From a bacterium (GTDB lineage Bacteria; Chloroflexota; Chloroflexia; Thermomicrobiales; UBA6265): a stretch of DNA of 6,814 nt. Shown here in pieces: positions 1 through 4,848 of this stretch. Within the stretch, counting starts at the first letter, position 1, and each line of letters starts with the position of its first letter. Under the pieces are notes generated by a model. That model was not told the origin of the DNA. It worked only from the letters and a program-made list of their open reading frames with translations, and ran no database searches. The position numbers and the translations under genes were made by a program. Location: the NCBI GenBank assembly GCA_029977305.1, contig JAPOLF010000038.1:5643-12456 (forward strand), read 5' to 3'.

Positions 1-397
1 GCAGGGGGCCCTCGACGATGCGTCTCTCAACCCCGAGGACGTGGGCTACATCAATGCCCACGGCACCTCGACTCCGGCCGGCGACATCGTCGAGACGATT
101 GCCATCAAAGGCGTCTTTGGTGATCACGCCAACAAGCTGTTGGTGTCCTCAACGAAATCGATGACCGGCCATCTGCTCGGCGCCACCGGTGCCCTCGAGG
201 CAGGTGTCTCCGTCCTGGTGATGCGCGACGGGATGATCCCACCCACCATCAACCAGACGACACCCGATCCGGATTGCGATCTCGACTATGTCCCTAACAC
301 CGCGCGCTCTGGGACATTCCGCCGCGTGATGAGCAACTCCAACGGCTTCGGTGGCCACAACGTATCGCTCATCTTCTCGTCACCGGCGGTGATGTAG
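1..397 (+). CDS. fabF: 3-oxoacyl-ACP synthase II (FabF), C-terminal part
   Basis: Partial gene: the 5' end lies outside the window, the first full codon is at position 2, and 131 residues plus a TAG stop are visible. FabF condenses malonyl-ACP with a growing acyl-ACP in cytosolic type II fatty-acid synthesis. The visible part is the C-terminal thiolase-fold half. It carries both histidines of the Cys-His-His active site: His20 of the visible part in NAHGTSTPAGD and His57 in STKSMTGHLLGATG. It ends with the usual glycine-rich loop NSNGFGGHN followed by VSLIF. The nucleophilic cysteine would lie upstream and is not seen. In that loop an Asn stands where many relatives have Phe or Leu (NSFGFGG), a minor variation. 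The gene converges on rpoD with 73 bp between stops. The motifs make the KAS family certain; FabF rather than a related KAS domain is inferred from length and motif spelling. Confidence 0.93.
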   Translation, partial: QGALDDASLNPEDVGYINAHGTSTPAGDIVETIAIKGVFGDHANKLLVSSTKSMTGHLLGATGALEAGVSVLVMRDGMIPPTINQTTPDPDCDLDYVPNTARSGTFRRVMSNSNGFGGHNVSLIFSSPAVM

Positions 398-421
398 CAC
401 CGGCAATCAGCACGCAAGAAA

Positions 422-447
422 ACGGGGAGGGCGTCAGCCCTCCCCGT
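422..447 (-). terminator. Intrinsic terminator of rpoD, possibly bidirectional
   Basis: Positions 422-432 (ACGGGGAGGGC) and 437-447 form a perfect 11-bp GC-rich stem with the tetraloop GTCA. Read on the minus strand, the stem is followed directly by TTTTCTT (416-422), so it is a good rho-independent terminator for rpoD, 23 bp past its stop codon. On the plus strand the downstream tail (TCTGCTT) is poor in T, so termination of fabF here would be weaker. It is the only hairpin I see between the two convergent genes. Confidence 0.88.
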
Positions 448-470
448 CTGCTTGAGCATGATCTCGGTGG

Positions 471-1619
471 CTATTCGAGGTAGCCGCGGAGCTTTCGGCT
501 GTAGCTCGGGTGGCGAAGCTTGCGGAGCGCCTTCGCCTCGATCTGCCGGATGCGCTCACGGGTGATCCCGAACTCGCGCCCGACCTCCTCGAGGGTCCGG
601 AACCGACCATCATCAAGACCAAACCGCAGCTTGATGATCTTCCGCTCGCGATCGGTGAGCTTGTCGAGCGCGTCGGCGATCTGCGATTTCAGCAATTCTT
701 GCGACGCGATCTCGATCGGCTGCGGCATCATGTCGTCTTCGATGAAGTCACCGAGGAACGCATCGCCATCCTGCCCGACTGGCGCCTCGAGCGACACCGG
801 GTGCCGCGAGACATCGAGCACCTGCCGCACCTTGTCGTCCGGCACGTCCATCGCCCGCGCGATCTCTTCCTGGGTTGGTTCGCGCTCGAGGATCTGCTGC
901 AGGCGATGCCCGGTCTTCTTCACCCGGTTGATCGTCTCGCCAACGTGCACCGGGAGGCGAATGGTGCGGCTCTGGTCCGAGATCGCCCGTGTGATCGCCT
1001 GGCGGATCCACCACGTCGCGTAGGTGCTGAACTTGTAACCGCGGGTGTAATCGAACTTGTCGGTCGCCTTCATCAAGCCGATGTTGCCCTCCTGGATCAG
1101 ATCCAGGAATGACAGCCCGCGCCCGACGTACTTCTTGGCCACCGACACCACCAACCGCAGGTTGGCTTGGATCAGGTGAGCCCGGGCGGCGTCGCCATCG
1201 AGTTTGTCGGCCTCAAAGGTGTAGCGATCTTCTGGCTTCAGATTGGCATTCTGGAGTTTCGTCTCCGCGGTCTTGCCGCGCTCCATCCGCTTGGCCAGCC
1301 AGACTTCTTCCTGCATCGTGAGCAGGTCGGTCTCGCCAATCTCCTGCAGATACAACCGCACCGAGTCACCGACACCGCCGGCAATCTCCTCGGTGGGCGC
1401 TGCCCGCTCGGTCGTCCGCTCTGGCGCGACGATCTCCTCGCGCTTCGGCTCGGCCTTGACCGGGGCCTGATCCAGCACCTCGATGCCCTCAGACACCAAG
1501 GACGCGTAAAACTCTTCCAATCCCTCGAGTTGTTCCTCAGCGTTGGGGAACGCGGCGATGATGTCGTCCGAGAGCAGGTAGCCTTGGTCCTTGCCCTTGG
1601 AAATGAGACTCGTCACCAT
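471..1619 (-). CDS. rpoD: Housekeeping RNA polymerase sigma factor (sigma-70 group 1)
   Basis: Primary sigma factor (RpoD/SigA), 382 residues from the chosen start; it directs RNA polymerase to -10/-35 promoters. A region 1.1-like acidic N-terminus spans about 3-50, followed by a charged linker to about 84. Region 1.2 (SVRLYLQEIG) is at 86-95. Region 2 is at about 147-225, with the core-binding and -10 recognition segments YKFSTYATWWIRQAI (195-209) and SDQSRTIRLPVH (214-225). Region 3 is at about 226-303. Region 4 ends with the -35-binding helix-turn-helix (342-370; GITRERIRQIEAKALRKLRH). There is no long insertion between regions 1.2 and 2 as in proteobacterial RpoD, so it resembles the compact SigA type. 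Region 1.1 and the canonical region 4 mark it as group 1 rather than an alternative sigma factor. I chose the ATG at 1619 because GAGGTG sits 10 nt upstream; an in-frame ATG at 1649 is possible but adds ten residues without family character. It is the only gene on its strand here, divergent from yebC, with its own promoter and a long leader. Confidence 0.96.
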   Translation of the reverse strand: MVTSLISKGKDQGYLLSDDIIAAFPNAEEQLEGLEEFYASLVSEGIEVLDQAPVKAEPKREEIVAPERTTERAAPTEEIAGGVGDSVRLYLQEIGETDLLTMQEEVWLAKRMERGKTAETKLQNANLKPEDRYTFEADKLDGDAARAHLIQANLRLVVSVAKKYVGRGLSFLDLIQEGNIGLMKATDKFDYTRGYKFSTYATWWIRQAITRAISDQSRTIRLPVHVGETINRVKKTGHRLQQILEREPTQEEIARAMDVPDDKVRQVLDVSRHPVSLEAPVGQDGDAFLGDFIEDDMMPQPIEIASQELLKSQIADALDKLTDRERKIIKLRFGLDDGRFRTLEEVGREFGITRERIRQIEAKALRKLRHPSYSRKLRGYLE

Positions 1620-1629
1620 CGGGGCACCA

Positions 1630-1635
1630 CACCTC
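1630..1635 (-). promoter_or_regulatory. Ribosome binding site deciding the rpoD start
   Basis: The minus strand reads GAGGTG here, 10 nt before the ATG at 1619. It lies inside the reading frame that would begin at the upstream ATG (1649), so it favours the shorter protein. The spacing is slightly long, which leaves some doubt. Confidence 0.6.
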
Positions 1636-1695
1636 GCGCGAGACGCCATCCAGAACCTTCACCGTCGAAGGTCTCGGGGCTGGCTGGCATCGGCC

Positions 1696-1728
1696 AAAAC
1701 AAAAGCCCGCCGCACCGTGCGGAAGGCT
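1696..1728 (-). terminator. Terminator-like hairpin in the rpoD leader (possible attenuator)
   Basis: On the minus strand, AGCC (1728-1725) pairs with GGCT (1707-1704) and CCGC (1722-1719) pairs with GCGG (1713-1710). The two helices are separated by a short TT/CG internal mismatch and closed by the loop ACGGT. The 3' side runs directly into TTTTGTTTT (1704-1696). This is the shape of a rho-independent terminator, but it stands between the rpoD promoter and the rpoD start, so premature termination would reduce sigma-factor synthesis. The stem is imperfect, so its strength is uncertain. Confidence 0.5.
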
Positions 1729-1740
1729 GGGTTACGCTCT

Positions 1741-1782
1741 TCAGGTTTCGGGCGCGAACATCCACCGTGCCAAGACAGGCAT
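1741..1782 (-). CDS. Candidate 13-residue leader peptide upstream of rpoD
   Basis: A short reading frame, ATG to TGA, encodes MPVLARWMFAPET. GGAGG (minus strand, 1791-1787) lies 4 nt before its ATG, a strong Shine-Dalgarno at slightly short spacing. The stop falls 12 nt before the terminator-like hairpin, the geometry expected if a translating ribosome affected folding of that hairpin. It contains no run of a single amino acid that would point to classical amino-acid attenuation (one Trp, one Arg, two Met). It could also be a chance frame in GC-rich DNA. No homologue is recognised; the call rests only on ribosome binding site, position and context. Confidence 0.35.
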   Translation of the reverse strand: MPVLARWMFAPET

Positions 1783-1847
1783 CTTTCCTCCGGGAAGCCC
1801 GGAATCTCGTCTGTTGTGTCGGAAGAGGTTCGGTGTTTACGCTACGG

Positions 1848-1876
1848 AGTCTAGACAAAGTTTGTGGAGATTTCAA
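1848..1876 (-). promoter_or_regulatory. Sigma-70 promoter of rpoD
   Basis: On the minus strand, TTGAAA (1876-1871; 5 of 6 matches to TTGACA) is followed after exactly 17 nt by TAGACT (1853-1848; 4 of 6 matches to TATAAT). Transcription would start near 1841-1843 and run into rpoD. The -10 box overlaps an 8-bp palindrome GTCTAGAC (1849-1856) that could be a protein-binding site or chance. The spacing and the AT-rich setting in GC-rich DNA make this the best promoter in the window. Confidence 0.65.
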
Positions 1877-1929
1877 GGTTTCTCACAGCCTGAAAGTCCC
1901 ATCAGGAAGCCAAAATCTCGATTCTCCGC

Positions 1930-1960
1930 GTACGTACTGCAATTGTCGCCGATGTATACT
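1930..1960 (+). promoter_or_regulatory. Weak candidate promoter of the yebC operon
   Basis: TATACT (1955-1960) matches the -10 consensus at 5 of 6 positions and is preceded directly by TG. No good -35 hexamer lies 16-18 nt upstream; that position is occupied by the palindrome GTACGTAC (1930-1937). Transcription would begin near 1967, giving a 5' leader of about 70 nt ahead of yebC. The missing -35 makes this tentative. Confidence 0.4.
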
Positions 1961-1972
1961 TCACGCATTGGT

Positions 1973-1990
1973 CGACCGCTCGTGCGGTCG
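1973..1990 (+). promoter_or_regulatory. Hairpin in the yebC 5' leader
   Basis: CGACCGC (1973-1979) and GCGGTCG (1984-1990) form a perfect 7-bp stem with loop TCGT, just after the predicted transcription start. It has no T-run behind it, so it does not look like a terminator. It could stabilise the 5' end of the mRNA or be a DNA-level operator; the sequence does not decide between them. Confidence 0.35.
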
Positions 1991-2036
1991 TTCTTGTGTG
2001 CACGTTGTCAGGAGCAGGCAGTCGGGAGTCTGAATC

Positions 2037-2783
2037 ATGTCGGGTCACTCCAAATGGTCGACGATCAAGCGCGCCAAGGGTGCGGCCGATGCCAAGCGCG
2101 GCCAACTCTTCACCAAACTCGCCAGAGAGATCGCGGTTGCCGCGCGCACCGGGTTGCCTGACCCCGAGTACAACTTCCGCCTCCGTATCGCGGTCGACCG
2201 CGCGCGTGCAGCCAGCATGCCGAAGGAGAACATCGATCGCGCCATCGCCAAAGCCGCGGGTGAAGGCGGCGGCGAGAACTGGGACGAGGTCGTCTATGAG
2301 GGCTATGGCCCCGGCGGCTCCGCGTTGATGATCCAAGCGATGACCGACAACCGAAACCGCACCGTGGGCGAAGTCCGTGCGGTGCTCACCCGCGCCGGCG
2401 GCAGTCTCGGCGAGACCGGCAGCGTCGGGTGGATGTTTGATCAACTCGGATTGATTGTCCCGGAGTCGGCCGGCAAGGATGCCGACGAACTCGCGCTCGT
2501 CGCGATCGACGCTGGGGCGGTCGATGTCGTCACGGAAGACGACGCCATCGAGATCTACACCGAGACCCAAGATCTCCATGCCGTCTCCGAGGCGCTGAAG
2601 GCCGCTGGAATCGGCATCGAGTCGGCTGAGCTGACGATGCGCCCGAAGACGCTCATGACCCCCGAGGCGGAACTCGCTGTCAAGGTGATCCGCCTGATGG
2701 AAAAACTGGAAGATCTCGACGACGTCCAGTCGGTGTACAGCAACATCGACATCACCGACGAGGTCATGGCGCAGGTCAATTAG
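2037..2783 (+). CDS. yebC: YebC/PmpR/TACO1-family protein
   Basis: A 248-residue protein of the usual family length, beginning with the signature SGHSKWSTIKRAKGAADAKR and continuing through the conserved N-terminal helical domain (FTKLAREIAVAAR, about 29-41). The middle segment YEGYGPGG (about 88-95) and the following MTDNRNRTVGEVR are also family hallmarks. Known members act in the cytoplasm. Some have been described as DNA-binding transcriptional regulators, and recent work on YebC/TACO1 proteins supports a role on the ribosome in translating difficult sequences such as polyproline stretches. The sequence alone does not choose between these roles. The ATG is preceded by GGGAG (2024-2028) at 8 nt. 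It is the first gene of a four-gene operon, and yebC next to ruvC is a widespread pairing. Confidence 0.95.
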   Translation: MSGHSKWSTIKRAKGAADAKRGQLFTKLAREIAVAARTGLPDPEYNFRLRIAVDRARAASMPKENIDRAIAKAAGEGGGENWDEVVYEGYGPGGSALMIQAMTDNRNRTVGEVRAVLTRAGGSLGETGSVGWMFDQLGLIVPESAGKDADELALVAIDAGAVDVVTEDDAIEIYTETQDLHAVSEALKAAGIGIESAELTMRPKTLMTPEAELAVKVIRLMEKLEDLDDVQSVYSNIDITDEVMAQVN

Positions 2784-2786
2784 GCG

Positions 2787-3275
2787 ATGCTCACGCTCGG
2801 CATCGATCCCGGCACCGCGCGCATGGGGTTCGGGTTGGTTGCTGATGGCAACGACCTCACCATGATCGATTTCGGGGTCATCGAGACGGCGTCCTCTGCT
2901 CCCATGACGGAGCGTCTGCTCACCTTGCACCAAGCGGTGACACGCTTGATCACCACCCACCAACCTGATGCACTCGCGGTCGAGCAACTGTTCTTCGCGC
3001 GCAACGTGACCACGGCAATCGCGGTTGGGCAGGCGAGGGGGGTCGTTCTCCTCGCGGCCGCCGAGGCTGGGATCCCCGTCGCCGAGTACACCCCGTCAGA
3101 GGTGAAGCAGGCTGTAGCGGGATACGGCAAGGCCGACAAGCCTCAGATGCAGGAGATGGTCCGCCTGATCCTTCGGCTGGACGACATCCCAAGGCCGGAT
3201 GACGCAGCCGATGCATTGGCCATCGCGGTCTGCCACGCCCAGACGGTGCCGTTCCGCAACTCCATCGGCCAATGA
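2787..3275 (+). CDS. ruvC: Holliday junction resolvase RuvC
   Basis: A 162-residue crossover-junction endonuclease that acts as a dimer to cut Holliday junctions symmetrically during recombinational repair. The RNase H-like fold carries all four expected acidic catalytic residues: Asp7 in GIDPGT, Glu66 in VEQLFF, and the pair Asp139 and Asp142 in PDDAADALAIA. Phe69, the equivalent of the junction-stacking phenylalanine, is present. The basic segment YGKADKPQMQ (113-122) is typical of the family. The start lies 3 nt after the yebC stop with no strong Shine-Dalgarno of its own, so translation is probably coupled to yebC. The usual partners ruvA and ruvB do not follow; tlyA does, overlapping by ATGA. 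They must be encoded elsewhere if a full RuvABC system exists. Confidence 0.95.
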   Translation: MLTLGIDPGTARMGFGLVADGNDLTMIDFGVIETASSAPMTERLLTLHQAVTRLITTHQPDALAVEQLFFARNVTTAIAVGQARGVVLLAAAEAGIPVAEYTPSEVKQAVAGYGKADKPQMQEMVRLILRLDDIPRPDDAADALAIAVCHAQTVPFRNSIGQ

Positions 3276-4093
3276 CCGGCGACGCCGCATCCCGCCCGCC
3301 CAAGGAGCGCCTCGACGAAGCACTCGTCCGCGCCGGACTCGCGGATACGCGCTCCAAAGCCCGAGCGCTGATCCTCGCCCGCCATGTGATGGTGAACGAT
3401 GCCATCGTGGATCGCGCCGGTGCACAAGTGAAACCGACCGATCTCCTCGCCCTCGTGCAACCGCCACGATTCGTCAGCCGCGGTGGCGAGAAACTCGATC
3501 ATGCCCTCGACCACTTCGCCGTCGATGTCACGGGGCTCGTCGCCGCTGATCTCGGCGCGAGCACGGGCGGATTCACCGACTGCCTCCTGCAACGTGGCGC
3601 CGCTCGCGTGTACGCCGTCGATGTCGGCTACGGCCAACTCGCCGAGGCAATCCGCACCGACCCGCGCGTCGTCGTCATGGACCGCACCAATGCCCGCGCC
3701 CTCGAGGAACTCCCTGAACCCATCGACCTCGTCGTGATCGACGTCTCGTTCATCTCGCTTGCCCTGATCCTTCCGGCTGCCGCCAACGTGCTCCGACCCG
3801 GCGGCCGCTGCATCGCCCTCGTCAAGCCACAGTTCGAGGCAGGGAAGGCGGATGTCGGCAAGGGCGGCGTCGTCCGAGACCCTGCCGTCCATCGACGTGT
3901 CCTCGGGGAGGCACTCGCCCATGCGCGGAACTCTGGCTTCACCGTGACCGGCCTCACCGCCTCGCCGTTGCGTGGCCCCGCAGGGAATATCGAGTTCCTC
4001 GTCGCGCTCACCACCGAAACCGGGGGCGAGGCCCCACCGCTTTCCGACTCTGCGATGATCGACCGCGCTATGCAGGAGGCCACCGCGTCATGA
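3272..4093 (+). CDS. tlyA: TlyA-family rRNA 2'-O-methyltransferase
   Basis: A 273-residue protein with the two-domain TlyA layout. An N-terminal S4 RNA-binding domain (about 11-65; RLDEALVRAGLADTRSKARAL) joins through the conserved linker FVSRGGEKL (67-75) to an FtsJ/RrmJ-like Rossmann methyltransferase. The SAM-binding loop is DLGASTGGFTD (93-103). Catalytic-type residues are visible as Lys74, Asp157 in VIDVSFISL, Lys185 in LVKPQFEAG and Glu241 near the C-terminus. Characterised members methylate the ribose of cytidines in 16S and/or 23S rRNA (the C1409/C1920 sites) and affect capreomycin sensitivity. 'Hemolysin A' is an older name that should not be taken literally. Which cytidines are modified here cannot be read from the sequence. 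The ATGA overlap with ruvC upstream and larB downstream indicates one translationally coupled operon. Confidence 0.94.
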   Translation: MTGDAASRPPKERLDEALVRAGLADTRSKARALILARHVMVNDAIVDRAGAQVKPTDLLALVQPPRFVSRGGEKLDHALDHFAVDVTGLVAADLGASTGGFTDCLLQRGAARVYAVDVGYGQLAEAIRTDPRVVVMDRTNARALEELPEPIDLVVIDVSFISLALILPAAANVLRPGGRCIALVKPQFEAGKADVGKGGVVRDPAVHRRVLGEALAHARNSGFTVTGLTASPLRGPAGNIEFLVALTTETGGEAPPLSDSAMIDRAMQEATAS

Positions 4094-4848
4094 CTACCAA
4101 CCATTCCCCCTTTGATGATTTGCGCGCCGCTCTCGCCGGAACGGAGGAGGTCGCCACGGTTGGTGATGCCGCCACCATGCGCCTCGATCTCACCCGGCTT
4201 GCACGCACCGGCGTGCCCGAGGTTGTCCACGCCGAGCGAAAGACATCGGACGACGTGGCAGTCGCGCTCGTCCGTCTCGCCACCCGCGACGGGCGTGCCA
4301 TCGCCAGTCGCGTCCAACCGGATGCCGTCCATCGCATCACCGCCGCGCTTCCGGATGCGATCGCCACCGAGTGGCATGACCGAGCTCGGGTACTGGTTGC
4401 CATCAAAGACCACGCGGCCAAGCCGAGTGGGGGAGGCACGGTTGGGATCCTCGCCGCCGGGACATCCGACGTCCCATTCGCCGCAGAGGCCGCCATCATG
4501 GCCAGCGAGATGGGCGCCACCGTGCTCGACGCCTACGATGTCGGCGTGGCTGGCCTCCATCGCTTGGTGCAGCCGCTCGAGGCCTTCACCGATGCAGGGG
4601 TTGACGTGATCATCGTCGCCGCAGGGATGGATGGCGCACTGCCCTCGGTCGTCGCTGGGTTGGTGGATGTCCCGGTGATCGGTCTCCCGACAAGCATCGG
4701 CTACGGCTTCGGTGGACAAGGGGTTGGAGCGCTCACCACCATGCTCCAGTCGTGCGCACCGGGGCTCGCTGTCGTCAATATCGACAACGGCATCGGGGCG
4801 GGATCAACCGCCGCGTTGATCGCTCGCCGCGCCGCCAAGTCCCGGTAG
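4090..4848 (+). CDS. larB: LarB: nickel-pincer cofactor biosynthesis carboxylase/hydrolase
   Basis: A 252-residue protein with an N-terminal LarB-specific region and a C-terminal PurE-like (AIR carboxylase) domain from about 115. Family motifs are clear: AGTSDVPFAAEAA (123-135), YDVGVAGLHR (149-158), VPTS-like GLPTSIGYGFGG (198-209), and SCAPGLAVVNIDNGIGAG (221-238). Known LarB carboxylates the pyridinium ring of nicotinic acid adenine dinucleotide and hydrolyses the phosphoanhydride, the first step to the Ni-pincer cofactor of lactate racemase and related LarA enzymes. Cys222 fits the catalytic cysteine described for that family. Residues 178-184 read AGMDGAL, whereas I remember AGMEGAL as usual. 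Databases often mislabel such genes as AIR carboxylase or PurE. It starts in an ATGA overlap with tlyA and is the last gene of its operon. LarC, LarE and LarA are not in the window. Its last 45 bp also encode the end of meaB on the other strand. Confidence 0.9.
   Translation: MTTNHSPFDDLRAALAGTEEVATVGDAATMRLDLTRLARTGVPEVVHAERKTSDDVAVALVRLATRDGRAIASRVQPDAVHRITAALPDAIATEWHDRARVLVAIKDHAAKPSGGGTVGILAAGTSDVPFAAEAAIMASEMGATVLDAYDVGVAGLHRLVQPLEAFTDAGVDVIIVAAGMDGALPSVVAGLVDVPVIGLPTSIGYGFGGQGVGALTTMLQSCAPGLAVVNIDNGIGAGSTAALIARRAAKSR

Larger units (their letters stand above)
1620..1841 (-). promoter_or_regulatory. Structured 5' leader of rpoD
   Basis: From the predicted transcription start near 1841 to the rpoD ATG the mRNA would carry about 220 nt of leader, long for a housekeeping gene. 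In order of transcription I see four elements. First is a 6-bp hairpin with triloop (1803-1789), whose 3' arm overlaps a Shine-Dalgarno. Second is a 13-codon open reading frame (1782-1741). Third is a terminator-like hairpin with T-rich tail (1728-1696). Fourth is a 6-bp hairpin ACCTTC/GAAGGT (1672-1655) shortly before the rpoD ribosome binding site. No riboswitch or T-box consensus could be recognised. The arrangement resembles an attenuator; regulation itself is inference. Confidence 0.5.

Noticed and set aside
1620..1649. Upstream ATG at 1649 as rpoD start (ten extra residues)
   Set aside because: The extra residues MASRARCGAP are not family-like, and the Shine-Dalgarno candidate GAGGTG lies inside them, fitting the ATG at 1619 better.
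1720..1800. T-box-like string GGTGG followed by GCG in the rpoD leader
   Set aside because: The conserved T-box core (GGTGGNACCGCG) is not present and no specifier-loop stem could be laid out. rpoD is also not a usual T-box target.
1889..1906. CCTGA/TCAGG inverted repeat between the two divergent promoters
   Set aside because: Only 5 bp per arm with an 8-nt loop; expected by chance in a region of this size.
1741..1990. SOS/LexA-type box near ruvC and yebC (CGAAC...GTTCG pattern)
   Set aside because: CGAAC occurs at one place but without the matching half-site at proper spacing, and the 1973-1990 palindrome does not match the LexA consensus.
1167..2033. 288-codon open frame on the plus strand crossing the rpoD 5' end and the intergenic region
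   Set aside because: Its first half is antisense to rpoD regions 1 and 2, its second half has no recognisable content, and no convincing ribosome binding site or promoter points to it.
1902..2987. 361-codon open frame on the minus strand
   Set aside because: It is antisense to yebC and the start of ruvC, both of which have complete family signatures. The translated product is rich in Asp/Gly/His/Arg without any domain I recognise.
3628..4719. 363-codon open frame on the minus strand, with another at 3143-3922
   Set aside because: Both are antisense to tlyA and larB, whose catalytic motifs are intact. They reflect GC-rich codon bias on the complementary strand.
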